Below are positions 26,913 through 35,642 of a stretch of DNA of 64,000 nucleotides, piece by piece. The position numbers and the translations under genes are program-made. Below the pieces are notes generated by a model. That model had not been told where the DNA came from and made no database searches. It saw only the letters and a program-made list of their open reading frames with translations. The DNA comes from Larkinella sp049445795 (GTDB lineage: Bacteria; Bacteroidota; Bacteroidia; Cytophagales; Spirosomataceae), in the NCBI RefSeq assembly GCF_049445795.1, contig NZ_JBMSDT010000002.1, positions 510,327-574,326 of the forward strand. Direction: 5' to 3'. How positions within the stretch are numbered: the first letter of the stretch is position 1; every line of letters starts with the position of its first letter.

Positions 26913-28036
26913 TGATCCCTCGTCTTTTGGAAGCGCAACTGCGGACTCGCTGGGATTCCGGGAAGGCGCTGGTCGTCATGGGGCCGCGTCAGGTCGGCAA
27001 AACAACCCTCCTGCGCAAGCTGTGCGAGGAGCAGGGCGCTTATCTGTTGCTCAATGCCGACGAAACTGATGTTCGGACCCAACTGGAAAATGCAAACCTC
27101 ACCCGGCTCCGCCAGATCATCGGATCAAACCGGATTGTTTTCATCGACGAAGCCCAACGCGTTCCGAACATCGGCCTGACGCTCAAACTCCTGACCGATC
27201 AGCTTCCCGAGGTTCGGTTGCTGGTCAGTGGCTCCTCGTCATTCGATTTGGCGAATGAGATCAACGAACCCCTGACGGGTCGAAAGTGGGAGTTTCGGCT
27301 TTTTCCGATTGCCTGGCAGGAGTTGGTGGGTCGTGTCGGCTTCCTGGACGCCCGCCGACAACTGGAAATCCGCCTTCTGTACGGTTTTTATCCGGAGGTC
27401 GTCACCAGCCTCGGCGACGAACGCGCCGTGTTGCAGCAACTCAGCAGTAGCTACCTCTACAAAGATCTGCTGACGTTTGGTGGCATTCGGCGGCCAGAAT
27501 TGCTGGAAAAACTTCTCGTGGCTCTGGCCTTGCAACTCGGCTCCGAAGTGTCTTACAACGAACTGGCCCGCACGCTTCAGGTCGACCGGGCCACGGTCGA
27601 ATCCTACATTGGCTTACTGGAAAAAGCCTTTGTGGTTTTTCGGCTCCAGCCGTACAGCCGAAACCTGCGCACCGAAATTAGCAGCAGCCGCAAAGTTTAT
27701 TTCTACGACAACGGGATTCGCAACGCCATTCTGGCGGATTTCAAACCGCTCGGTCTGCGAAACGATGTCGGAGCGTTGTGGGAAAATTTTCTGATCAGCG
27801 AACGGCAAAAAGTGTTGCACTACCACCAGATTTGGGCAAAACCGTACTTCTGGCGCACCCATCAGCAGCAGGAGATCGACTACCTCGAAGAAAAGGACGG
27901 CGCTTTGCGGGCCTGGGAGTTCAAATGGAATCCCAACGCCAAAGCTCGGTTCCCCAAAACCTTTACGGAGACATACCACCTTGCTCAAACGGCAGTTATT
28001 CACCCGAATAACTTTGAAGAGTTTGTGGGGTTATAA
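26912..28036 (+). CDS. AAA ATPase with DUF4143 domain
   Basis: A 374-residue cytoplasmic ATPase. Walker A GPRQVGKTT is at 24-32 and Walker B IVFIDEAQ at 75-82, followed by the arginine-bearing LLVSGSSSFDLANE sensor. The C-terminal half has DUF4143, with LGSEVSYNELARTLQVDRAT (a winged helix) and a nuclease-like KVYFYDNGIRNAIL then AWEFKWNP end. This family is widespread as isolated genes; its role is unknown and defence or mobile functions have been suggested. The EFKWN motif resembles a PD-(D/E)XK core. It has no operon partner here. Confidence 0.9.
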   Translation: MIPRLLEAQLRTRWDSGKALVVMGPRQVGKTTLLRKLCEEQGAYLLLNADETDVRTQLENANLTRLRQIIGSNRIVFIDEAQRVPNIGLTLKLLTDQLPEVRLLVSGSSSFDLANEINEPLTGRKWEFRLFPIAWQELVGRVGFLDARRQLEIRLLYGFYPEVVTSLGDERAVLQQLSSSYLYKDLLTFGGIRRPELLEKLLVALALQLGSEVSYNELARTLQVDRATVESYIGLLEKAFVVFRLQPYSRNLRTEISSSRKVYFYDNGIRNAILADFKPLGLRNDVGALWENFLISERQKVLHYHQIWAKPYFWRTHQQQEIDYLEEKDGALRAWEFKWNPNAKARFPKTFTETYHLAQTAVIHPNNFEEFVGL

Positions 28037-28051
28037 TCGCTAAAACCCTCC

Positions 28052-29431
28052 TCACCGCACCCGCTCCAGCACGAACAACTGTAAAAACCGCCCCTGCTCC
28101 GTCGAAACGTACCGATTATACGCGATTTTGTCGCCCCGGTTCGACCAGACGATGCCGTTGCGGGGTTGGGCGTCGTCCGATGCGCGGGGTGTCAGGCGTT
28201 TGAACACGCCCGTGGCTACTTCGGTCACGAACACGCTGTTGTCAGCGGCATAGGCCACCCACCGGCCGTCGGGGCTGAAGTTGAACGTGGTCTGAATCGA
28301 AAACGGCTGGCGGGTCAGTTGGCGAATCGCTCCGCCGTTGGGCGAGACGCCGAAGAGTTGCACGGTTCCGGTTTTGTCTTTCGCCAGAAAACCGATCAGC
28401 GCGCCGTCGGGCGTGGTTCGGAGCCAGTGGCGCGGGCCTTCCGCGCCGTGTTCGGTGAATGTGATCCGGCGTTGCTGCACGCCTTTCGGCGGGTTAGCAC
28501 GCCCGGTTTCAGTCCCTTCCAGCGGCTGACCGTCAACGGCTTGCGTTAGGTTGTCGGGCAAGTCGGCCACGAAAAGTTCGGCGACGGTTTTGCCATCCGG
28601 TTTCCGGACATTGCCCTGAAACGCCAGCGCCCGGTTTTGCCAGTTTCCGTCCGGTTTTCGGTAGCCGTGGGTGCCAATCCAGCCTTCATCGAACGCCTTG
28701 TCGATCTCGTCGCTGCCCGGTTTTGGCGACTCAGTGACGCGCGTGACAACCACCGAAAACAACTCGCCCGAATTATTCTCCCGCGAACCATCGTCGGCCA
28801 CGGCCACCTTTCCGAACGGTGCCATGACGCCCACCACGCGCAGATCCCTGACGGCCGGATTCGTTTTGCTCAACCGGTCGAGCACGTAATCGTTGTACGT
28901 AAAGCTGATCCACTGGCCGTCGGCGCTCCAGCCGTGGGCGTGCGTACCGCCCCGTAGTGCGCCAGGCGTAAACGGTGGCGTCACGTCGCGGGCGTCGAGA
29001 AAAACCGGTTTTCCGGGCTGGTCAGTGTCGATGGCAACGCCCGTCCGCCGGGCAAAATCGTACGGTTTCTGTTGGTTGGCGTTCCGGATGCCGTGAATGA
29101 ACAGCACCCGGTTTTGAGTAGGCGAAAACGTTGCCGCGCCCACGCCCGGCCCAAACTCCGTCTGGTTCTCAGTCTGGTACAACAACCGGATTTCGCCGGT
29201 TTTGACGCTTACCATCTCAATAGAACCCGTGCTGCCGATGCCCGTATCCACGTTACGGGTGTCGTAAACGAGCCATTCGTCGTTCGGCGAGAAAGCCTGG
29301 GCGTTGTGGATGGTGTGGCCTTTGGCATCAAACGTAAGCTGTCGTTCGGTAAAATTCATAGTCAGGTGTGGTTTGGGAGCGCAGGTTTGTAAACCCGCAC
29401 CGAGCAGGAGCCAGCCGATCCGGGCGTTCAT
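28052..29431 (-). CDS. DUF3748 family protein (YidR-like beta-propeller)
   Basis: The 459-residue protein matches E. coli YidR along its length. Landmarks are FSPNDEWLVYDTRN, VLFIHGIRNANQQKPYDFAR, LRGGTHAHGWSADGQWISFT, GSDEIDKAFDEGWIGTHGYR and PRHWLRTTPDGALIGFL. Repeated WSADG/FSPDGRW units indicate a TolB-like beta-propeller. The N-terminus (GWLLLGAGLQTCAPK) looks like an export signal, so it may act in the periplasm. The function is unknown. A fragment of a second copy is at 26722-26787. Confidence 0.87.
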   Translation of the reverse strand: MNARIGWLLLGAGLQTCAPKPHLTMNFTERQLTFDAKGHTIHNAQAFSPNDEWLVYDTRNVDTGIGSTGSIEMVSVKTGEIRLLYQTENQTEFGPGVGAATFSPTQNRVLFIHGIRNANQQKPYDFARRTGVAIDTDQPGKPVFLDARDVTPPFTPGALRGGTHAHGWSADGQWISFTYNDYVLDRLSKTNPAVRDLRVVGVMAPFGKVAVADDGSRENNSGELFSVVVTRVTESPKPGSDEIDKAFDEGWIGTHGYRKPDGNWQNRALAFQGNVRKPDGKTVAELFVADLPDNLTQAVDGQPLEGTETGRANPPKGVQQRRITFTEHGAEGPRHWLRTTPDGALIGFLAKDKTGTVQLFGVSPNGGAIRQLTRQPFSIQTTFNFSPDGRWVAYAADNSVFVTEVATGVFKRLTPRASDDAQPRNGIVWSNRGDKIAYNRYVSTEQGRFLQLFVLERVR

Positions 29432-29432
29432 G

Positions 29433-29546
29433 GGTTTTCGGTTTTCAGTTTTCGGTATACGGTTTTCAGTTTATGGTTGCAGGAGTTAACAAGCTGGGAA
29501 CCTCAGCGGCTGCATTTTCGCAGAAAACTGAAACCTGTAAACCGTC
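29433..29546. repeat. Imperfect inverted repeat of GGTTTTCAG-like words
   Basis: The left part (29433-29475) repeats CGGTTTTCAGTTTTCGGT-like words. The right part (29520-29543) contains their reverse complement with several mismatches. The same words form the large repeat at 61550-61677. It separates two genes on the same strand. Confidence 0.6.
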
Positions 29547-30413
29547 TCACTGCAAATAATTTCGCTTGTATTCGAGTGGCGTGACGCCTTTGACACGCTT
29601 GAAATGGCGGTAGAAGTTTGAGAGGTTGTTGAAGCCGCTTTCCGAACAGATCACCTCGGCGCTCAGCTTGTTTTCGACCAGCGCCCGGCAGGCGTGACTG
29701 ATCCGGATTTCGGTCAGAAACTCGTGGTAGGTCTTGTGCGTCATGAGTTTGAAATACCGGCAAAACGAGGTCACACTCAGGTTGGCGACCGACGCAATCT
29801 CCTCCAGCGTAATCTCTTTGGCGTAGTTCGACAGCGTGTAGCTGCACACCTTGTTGAGCCGAACCGTCTCCAGTTCGTTCGATTGGTAGAACACCCGCTC
29901 CGATGTAATCGTCTCTAGTTCATCGGATTGCGACAGCAGTTCCAGAATCGACAGCAGCACGATCAACCGCTGCAACGGCCGGGCTTCGACGGCGCTGTAC
30001 AGTAATTCGGCCACTTTATTATTCGTTTCGCCCTTGATCAACAAACCGCGTAGCGCCCGTTCGTAGAGCCGCCGGATGGGCTGGGTTTCGGCCAGGTTCA
30101 GGAAATCGCGGCCCAGGCAATCGGGCCGGAACTGCATCAGAATGGCTTCGACCTGCATGTCGGGTTCGTCCTGGAAAAAGGCTTCGTTGCACCGCCAGGT
30201 ATGCGGTAGATTTTCGCCCACCAGCAAAATTTCCCCGGCCGAAAAGTTGCTGACGTTATCGCCGATAAACCGCACGCCCTCTCCCCGAATGACGTAGTGC
30301 AACTCCAGTTCGGGGTGGTAATGCCAGAGGTTCCCGAAGTTGGGCTTGATGTCGTGCCGGACGCTGAACGAATCCTGAGCGTTGACGGGTACTTTATGAA
30401 AATGCGGCTTCAT
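29547..30413 (-). CDS. AraC family regulator with cupin domain, divergent from the sugar locus
   Basis: The 288-residue protein has an N-terminal cupin sensor (NLWHYHPELELHYVIRGEGV, then FSAGEILLVGENLPHTWRC) and a C-terminal AraC DNA-binding domain (ITLEEIASVANLSVTSFCRY, then SAEVICSESGFNNLSNFYRH). Cupin-AraC proteins usually sense sugars or sugar acids. It is divergently placed from the symporter gene at 30648, which begins a run of carbohydrate genes. It is therefore the likely regulator of that locus. Confidence 0.92.
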   Translation of the reverse strand: MKPHFHKVPVNAQDSFSVRHDIKPNFGNLWHYHPELELHYVIRGEGVRFIGDNVSNFSAGEILLVGENLPHTWRCNEAFFQDEPDMQVEAILMQFRPDCLGRDFLNLAETQPIRRLYERALRGLLIKGETNNKVAELLYSAVEARPLQRLIVLLSILELLSQSDELETITSERVFYQSNELETVRLNKVCSYTLSNYAKEITLEEIASVANLSVTSFCRYFKLMTHKTYHEFLTEIRISHACRALVENKLSAEVICSESGFNNLSNFYRHFKRVKGVTPLEYKRNYLQ

Positions 30414-30535
30414 TCGTTTACCAAAATGGATATGGTAAATTTGTACATAAATTGGGAAAGTCTACACAAAACAGCAGTCCCTTTATCTACTAGTTTTGCC
30501 AGTAAAATCAAATAATTTACTCGCCCAGTGATAAA

Positions 30536-30567
30536 ACTACGGTAGTATACTCGAAAAGTACTACGGT
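30536..30567. promoter_or_regulatory. Direct repeat ACTACGGT, candidate AraC operator
   Basis: ACTACGGT occurs at 30536-30543 and 30560-30567, 24 bases apart, on one face of the helix if two-plus turns are counted. The pair lies in the 234-base gap between the AraC gene and the symporter gene. AraC-type proteins commonly bind direct repeats, but this site is only a candidate. Confidence 0.35.
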
Positions 30568-30647
30568 TTTTGAAGAAGACGAAAAAAAATATTCTGATAA
30601 TTTAGCGTACCTGACTATCTCCTAAACCCGACCCTTTTGCGACGCCG

Positions 30648-32240
30648 ATGAAAAGCCTGCCCGTGATTGATTTGCTCGTAATCGTTGCCTATCTGATCGG
30701 GATGGTTGCTGTTGGCGTGTATTTTTCACGCAACAACAAAAGCGCCGACCAGTTTACGAAGGCATCGGGCAGGATTCCGGGCTGGGCCATCGGCATGTCG
30801 ATTTACGCGACATTCCTGAGCAGCAACACCTTCCTGGGCGTACCGGGCAAGGCGTTCGGCAGCAACTGGAACTCGTTCGTGTTCAGCCTGGCAATGCCGC
30901 TCTCGGCCTGGGTAGCAGCCCGGTTTTTCATTCCGTTTTACCGCACCACCGGCGAAGTATCGGCCTACACCCACCTCGAACACCGGTTCGGGGCCTGGGC
31001 TCGGACTTATGCCGTGGTCTGTTTTCTGCTGACGCAACTAGCCCGCATGGGGTCCATTTTCTTCGGCATTGCGCTAAGTTTGCAAGCGTTAACCGGTTAC
31101 CCGATGGCGACGATTATGGTTGTGGTCGGGCTTTGCATCATTTTTTACACCGTCATGGGGGGCATGGAAGCCGTTATCTGGACGGAGGTGGTCCAGGGCG
31201 TGATCAAAACCGCCGGGGCGCTGATTATCCTCTGGCTGGTGGTCGACGGCATGCCGGGCGGGGTGGGCAAGATCGTCGACATCGGGAAGGCCGACGACAA
31301 ATTCAGCCTGGGCAGTTACGCGCCGGATTTCACCCAGGCAACGTTCTGGGTGGTGTTGCTCTACGGTTTCTTCATGAACCTGAACAACTTCGGCATGGAC
31401 CAGAATTACGTCCAGCGCTACCACACCACGACCTCCATCAAAGAAGCCGCGCGATCGATCTGGCTCTGTGTGTACCTCTACGTGCCGGTTTCCCTGATGT
31501 TTTTCATGCTCGGTTCGTGCCTGTACGCCTATTACCAGACCAACCCCGAAATGCTCGACGCGGTCCGGATGCAGGTGGCCGGAGAACGCCTGCCCAACGG
31601 CAGTCCAGAGGCCATTCGGCAACTCGCCAACACGCTGACACCCGCCGAATTTGGCGACAAGGTGATGCCGCATTTCATGGTCAACAAGGTTCCGGCGGGG
31701 CTGGTCGGGTTGATCGTCGCGGCCATTCTGTCGGCAGCCATGAGCACCATCAGTTCGAGCATGAATGCGTCGGCCACGGTTTTCTCGGTCGACATTTACC
31801 AACGGTACCTGAACCCCAACCTGTCGGGCGGTCAATCGCTGCGGTTGCTGTACATCGCCACCACGGTTTTCGGCGTGCTCGGCATGACGACCGGCATTGC
31901 CATGATCGGCGTCAAAAGTGTGCTCGATATCTGGTGGATGCTGTCCGGGATTTTTGCGGGCGGGATGCTGGGCTTGTTTTTGCTCGGCATTATCTCGCGG
32001 CAAACCCGCAACACCGAAGCGCTGACCGCGACAATTGTCGGCATCGTGGTGATTGTCTGGATGACGTTTTCACCCCAGATTCCGGACGAGTACGCGTTTG
32101 TCCGCAGCACCCTGCACCAGAACATGATTATGGTCGTCGGAACGCTGACGATCTTCCTGGTCGGCCTGCTGCTGACCAAACTGCGCGGCAACAAACCGGT
32201 GCCATCCTCCAATCCTGAAAATTCTGTTCTCAACGTATAG
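30648..32240 (+). CDS. Sodium:solute symporter (SSS family)
   Basis: The 530-residue inner membrane transporter has about 13 helices. The first begins VIDLLVIVAYLIGMVAVGVY. SADQFTKASGRIPGWAIGMS, LSSNTFLGVPGKAFG and the sodium-site region AAILSAAMSTISSSMNASAT identify the SSS family. Members carry sugars, sialic acid, amino acids or vitamins. The neighbouring sialidases and DHDPS-fold lyase make sialic acid or a related acidic sugar the best guess. The DHDPS-family gene follows after about 126 bases containing an inverted repeat. Confidence 0.93.
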   Translation: MKSLPVIDLLVIVAYLIGMVAVGVYFSRNNKSADQFTKASGRIPGWAIGMSIYATFLSSNTFLGVPGKAFGSNWNSFVFSLAMPLSAWVAARFFIPFYRTTGEVSAYTHLEHRFGAWARTYAVVCFLLTQLARMGSIFFGIALSLQALTGYPMATIMVVVGLCIIFYTVMGGMEAVIWTEVVQGVIKTAGALIILWLVVDGMPGGVGKIVDIGKADDKFSLGSYAPDFTQATFWVVLLYGFFMNLNNFGMDQNYVQRYHTTTSIKEAARSIWLCVYLYVPVSLMFFMLGSCLYAYYQTNPEMLDAVRMQVAGERLPNGSPEAIRQLANTLTPAEFGDKVMPHFMVNKVPAGLVGLIVAAILSAAMSTISSSMNASATVFSVDIYQRYLNPNLSGGQSLRLLYIATTVFGVLGMTTGIAMIGVKSVLDIWWMLSGIFAGGMLGLFLLGIISRQTRNTEALTATIVGIVVIVWMTFSPQIPDEYAFVRSTLHQNMIMVVGTLTIFLVGLLLTKLRGNKPVPSSNPENSVLNV

Positions 32241-32265
32241 CTTATTCCTAAACCCTTACTTTTAA

Positions 32266-32334
32266 GTTGTTACACAGAGTTGATCAGAGGACATCAGAGG
32301 TTATCAGAGTCTCTGATTAACCCTGTGTAACAAC
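32266..32334. repeat. ATCAGAG-word inverted repeat, copy 2
   Basis: Arms 32266-32289 and 32311-32334 pair over 24 bases with two mismatches. The internal sequence 32271-32306 is 34/36 identical to the right arm of the ffh-leader repeat at 3841-3876. It lies between the symporter and lyase genes. Confidence 0.82.
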
Positions 32335-32366
32335 CCTTCTCTACATTTCCAACTCTTTCACTCACC

Positions 32367-33332
32367 ATGCCTTCTTCCTCCGTCGAATCGTTACCCCGTG
32401 GGTTCATCCCCGTCATGCTTACACCGTTTCAGGAAACCGGTGCCGTTGATTACCCCGCGCTCGCCCAGTTGGTCGACTTTTACCTGGAAATCGGAGCTAC
32501 AGGCCTGTTTGCCAACTGTTTATCCAGCGAGATGTACGAGCTGACGGAAGATGAACGGCTGGAAATCACGCGGTTTGTGGTCGAGCAGACGGCGGGACGC
32601 GTGCCGGTCGTGGCGACGGGCACCTTCGGCGGGCCGATTGCCCGGCAGGCGGAGTTTGTCAAGCGCATCTACGAAACCGGCATTCAGGCCGTGATCGTCA
32701 TTACGAGCCTGATCGCCGACGAAGACGAATCCGATGCGGTTTTTCTCGAACGGATGCACGAGTTGATCGACCGGACTGACGACATTCCGCTCGGTTTTTA
32801 CGAGTGCCCCGTGCCGTACAAACGGCTGATCAGCGCCGACATTCTGAACGATCTGCTGCCCACCGGCCGGTTGATTTACCACAAAGACACTTGTCTGGAC
32901 GATGCCGAAGTCGCCCGCCGGATTGCCGCCGGAGCCGATTACCGGTTCGGGCTGTACGACGCCTACATGGTCAACGCGGTGTCATCGCTGCGGGCCGGAG
33001 CCGCCGGGCTGTCGTGCATTCAGGGCAACGAATTTCCGGAACTGATCGTCTGGTTGTGCGACAATTTCAACAACACCGCCCGGCAATCAGACATCGACCG
33101 GGTGCAGCAGTTTTTCGTCGATTGCATGGATCTTGTCCATTCAGCCTATCCCACCATTGCCAAATACACCCTGCAAAAACGCGGTTTGCCGATTTCGCTC
33201 TACACCCGCCGGGAGGTTGGTCCGCTGACGGCTGAGTTACAACGCGAGATGGACGCCCTGATCGAAACCGCCAACGAGCTTCAGGCGTCGCTGGGCATCG
33301 AGCCGGTGTTGGTGGAAAAATTGGTGGAGTAA
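32367..33332 (+). CDS. Dihydrodipicolinate synthase/N-acetylneuraminate lyase family aldolase
   Basis: The 321-residue TIM-barrel aldolase has the family start GFIPVMLTPFQETGAVDYPA, the GATGLFANCLSSEMYELT loop (where typical members have GTTGE), GFYECPVPYKRL with the catalytic tyrosine, and LIYHKDTCLDD with the Schiff-base lysine. It should cleave or form a pyruvate-linked C-C bond. Context next to sialidases and a symporter suggests N-acetylneuraminate lyase or a related keto-acid aldolase, but the unusual SSEMYE loop means the exact substrate is open. Confidence 0.85.
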   Translation: MPSSSVESLPRGFIPVMLTPFQETGAVDYPALAQLVDFYLEIGATGLFANCLSSEMYELTEDERLEITRFVVEQTAGRVPVVATGTFGGPIARQAEFVKRIYETGIQAVIVITSLIADEDESDAVFLERMHELIDRTDDIPLGFYECPVPYKRLISADILNDLLPTGRLIYHKDTCLDDAEVARRIAAGADYRFGLYDAYMVNAVSSLRAGAAGLSCIQGNEFPELIVWLCDNFNNTARQSDIDRVQQFFVDCMDLVHSAYPTIAKYTLQKRGLPISLYTRREVGPLTAELQREMDALIETANELQASLGIEPVLVEKLVE

Positions 33333-33341
33333 GAGAAAATA

Positions 33342-33423
33342 GGAACGCGGATTGAACGGATGAAACGGATCAAAACGGATAAAGATCCGTGTAAATCCGT
33401 TTCATCCGTTCAATCCGCGTTCC
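33342..33423. repeat. Perfect 29-bp inverted repeat of ACGGAT words with an inner stem
   Basis: Arms 33342-33370 and 33395-33423 are fully complementary. Inside, 33375-33380 pairs with 33385-33390. The arms repeat the word (G/A)ACGGATnAA. It separates the lyase gene from the SUMF1-sialidase gene and ends 20 bases before the latter's ATG. Confidence 0.9.
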
Positions 33424-33443
33424 AGTCCAACCCATACAGTGCT

Positions 33444-35459
33444 ATGAAATACACCTTCCTGTTATCCTTTCTGCTATCCGCAACCGCCTTCGCGCAGGAA
33501 ACCAACTCGCTGGGCATGAAGCTCGTGACGGTTCCGGCGGGCCGGTTTTACATGGGTTCGGAGGGCGAAGGCGAAGATTATGACGAAGCGCCGGTTCACC
33601 GCGTGACGATTTCGAAGCCGTTTCGGATGGCTATCACGGAAGTGACCAACGCTCAGTACGAAGCCTTCGATCCCGAACACAAAAAGCTGCGGAGCAAAGC
33701 CGGTTTTTCGAAAGACGACGACGAAGCCGTGATCTTCGTGAGCTACCCGGAAGCCGTCGCCTTCTGCGAGTGGCTGAGCAAAAAAGAAGGAAAACCGTAC
33801 CGGCTCCCGACCGAAGCCGAGTGGGAATATGCTTGCCACGCGGGCACCGTGACGCCCTTTTCGACGGGTCGGTTTTTGCCCGCAAACTATCAGAAAAGCC
33901 AGAAAACCGACCGTACCCCCGTTGTTGTTTCGCTAAAAGTTGGCCAGACACCCGCCAACCCGTGGGGCTTGCAGGAGATGCACGGCAACGTGGAAGAATG
34001 GTGCTCCGACTGGTACGGCCCCTACGAAGCCGGGGAGCAGCGCGATCCGGTCGGCCGGGCTTCGGGCCTCTTTCGCGTCACACGCGGAGGCAGCCACGGG
34101 ACGCCGGTGCAGTACCTGCGTACCACCAACCGGCTCGGCATGATTCCGGAGGATAAGCACTGGCTGGTCGGTTTCCGGGTGGTGCAGGCCGAAAAACCGG
34201 CGACGCAACCGCTCCCCGCCATTCCGCCTAAGGCCTTTGCACAAAACGTTTCGCAAAAACCGTTTGCCTGGAAAACCGTCTCGGCCTCACAACCGGTTTT
34301 TCTGGAACCGATCCGCTACGTCAACAAACCGGCCTGCGACGCGGGCGTTCCGTTTTATTCGCACAACCACCAGCCGGCCCTCACCTGGTGCCCCAACGGC
34401 GATTTGCTCGCGATCTGGTTTTCGACGGAAAAAGAAGCCGGGCGCGAGATGACCGTCGTCGCCAGTCGCTTACGGGCCGGGCAAACCCGCTGGGACGCTC
34501 CGTCCGAGTTCTTTAAAGTGCCGGACCGGAACATGACCGGGAGTTCAATTTTCCACGACGGCACGGGCACGATTTACCACATGAACGGCGTCGAAGCCAG
34601 TGGCGACTGGCAGAATCTGGCGATGGCTCTCCGCACCAGCCGCGACAACGGCGCCACCTGGTCGGCCCCGCTGCTGGTGGCTCCCGAACACGAAAAGCGC
34701 CATCAGGTGATTGCCGGGATGTTTAAATCCAAAGAAGGCTGGCTGGTGCAGGCTTGCGACGCCGACCCCAGCTCGTCGGGCGGCACGGCGGTACACGTCA
34801 GCAAGGATGGCGGCAAAACCTGGGTCGCGCCGTACACCGACCCGGCCAAACCGGACTACAAAACCGGGGCGTCGGGCGGGTTGATTGCCGGGATTCACGC
34901 GGGGGTTGCCCAGTTGAAAGACGGCAGTTTGCTGGCGTTTGGCCGGAGCGATAACCTCCCGGGGCCGGACGGAAAACCCCGGATGCCGATGAGCCTGTCG
35001 CGGGATATGGGCCAAACCTGGACGTATTCACCTTCTGAATTTCCCCCGATTGCGGGCGGGCAGCGGCTGATTTTTTACCGATTAAACGAAGGCCCGCTGA
35101 TGCTGATCGGTTTTACGCACCACCCCGAAGAACCGGACGAAACGAAAAAAGGCATGCTGTTTACCGACGCCAAAGGCAATTCGTTCAAAGGCTACGGGAT
35201 GTACGCGGCCCTGTCGTTCGACGAGGGCAAAACCTGGCCAGTCAAAAAGCTGCTGACCGACGGGCAATACCGGTACCTGAACGGCGGAGCCTGGACCGGC
35301 GCGTTCGAAATGGACGCGACCCACGCCGAACCGCGCGGTTATCTGGCCCTGACGCAAACGCCCGACAACCTGATTCACCTCATCAGCAGCAGCATTCATT
35401 ACCGGTTTAACCTGGCCTGGTTGCAACAGAAAATGGTGGTGGAAGCGGCCCGGCAATAG
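33444..35459 (+). CDS. Secreted fusion of SUMF1/formylglycine-generating-like domain and sialidase (BNR) domain
   Basis: The start is the ATG at 33444, giving 671 residues with a signal peptide (MKYTFLLSFLLSATAFAQ). Residues about 20-255 form a SUMF1/EgtB-type domain: LVTVPAGRFYMGSEGEGEDY, ITEVTNAQYEAF, YRLPTEAEWEYACHAGT, MHGNVEEWCSDWYGPY, VTRGGSHGTP and GFRVV. Residues about 320-650 are a sialidase-like propeller with Asp boxes SRDNGATW, SKDGGKTW, SRDMGQTW and SFDEGKTW. I do not see a FRIP-type arginine motif, so it may bind or act on another sugar. The upstream frame from 33360 lies within a repeat and is unlikely to be translated. Confidence 0.88.
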   Translation: MKYTFLLSFLLSATAFAQETNSLGMKLVTVPAGRFYMGSEGEGEDYDEAPVHRVTISKPFRMAITEVTNAQYEAFDPEHKKLRSKAGFSKDDDEAVIFVSYPEAVAFCEWLSKKEGKPYRLPTEAEWEYACHAGTVTPFSTGRFLPANYQKSQKTDRTPVVVSLKVGQTPANPWGLQEMHGNVEEWCSDWYGPYEAGEQRDPVGRASGLFRVTRGGSHGTPVQYLRTTNRLGMIPEDKHWLVGFRVVQAEKPATQPLPAIPPKAFAQNVSQKPFAWKTVSASQPVFLEPIRYVNKPACDAGVPFYSHNHQPALTWCPNGDLLAIWFSTEKEAGREMTVVASRLRAGQTRWDAPSEFFKVPDRNMTGSSIFHDGTGTIYHMNGVEASGDWQNLAMALRTSRDNGATWSAPLLVAPEHEKRHQVIAGMFKSKEGWLVQACDADPSSSGGTAVHVSKDGGKTWVAPYTDPAKPDYKTGASGGLIAGIHAGVAQLKDGSLLAFGRSDNLPGPDGKPRMPMSLSRDMGQTWTYSPSEFPPIAGGQRLIFYRLNEGPLMLIGFTHHPEEPDETKKGMLFTDAKGNSFKGYGMYAALSFDEGKTWPVKKLLTDGQYRYLNGGAWTGAFEMDATHAEPRGYLALTQTPDNLIHLISSSIHYRFNLAWLQQKMVVEAARQ

Positions 35460-35475
35460 GTTAATAGGATTTTCA

Positions 35476-35572
35476 CCCCCAACCCCCTGAAGGACGGTCG
35501 GCCGCTGCCGGGCTGAAACATCTGGATTTCAAAAGCCCGGCAGCGGCCGACCGTCCTTCAGGGGGTTGGGGG
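35476..35572. repeat. Perfect 39-bp inverted repeat, CCCCCAACCCCCTGAAGG family, with ACATCTGGAT loop
   Basis: Arms 35476-35514 and 35534-35572 are fully complementary. The loop contains ACATCTGGAT. The outer 18 bases match those of the repeats at 52189 and 63861, while the inner arm differs. It lies 16 bases after the SUMF1-sialidase stop. Confidence 0.92.
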
Positions 35573-35606
35573 CTAACTAAAGCAATGATTATTCAGTGGG
35601 CGAAAA

Positions 35607-35638
35607 ATTTACCGAACCGGTTTCTGTCCGTACTTTTG
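35607..35638 (+). promoter_or_regulatory. Promoter candidate of the nitrilase pseudogene (ATTT-N20-TACTTTTG)
   Basis: TACTTTTG at 35631-35638 fits TAnnTTTG, and ATTT lies 20 bases upstream. The box ends four bases before the ATG at 35643, which would give a leaderless transcript. Confidence 0.45.
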
Positions 35639-35642
35639 CCAA

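Noticed and set aside
33360..33443. Upstream extension of the SUMF1-sialidase gene
   Set aside because: The extra 28 codons lie in the inverted repeat at 33342-33423 and would place the signal peptide inside the protein; the ATG at 33444 is better.
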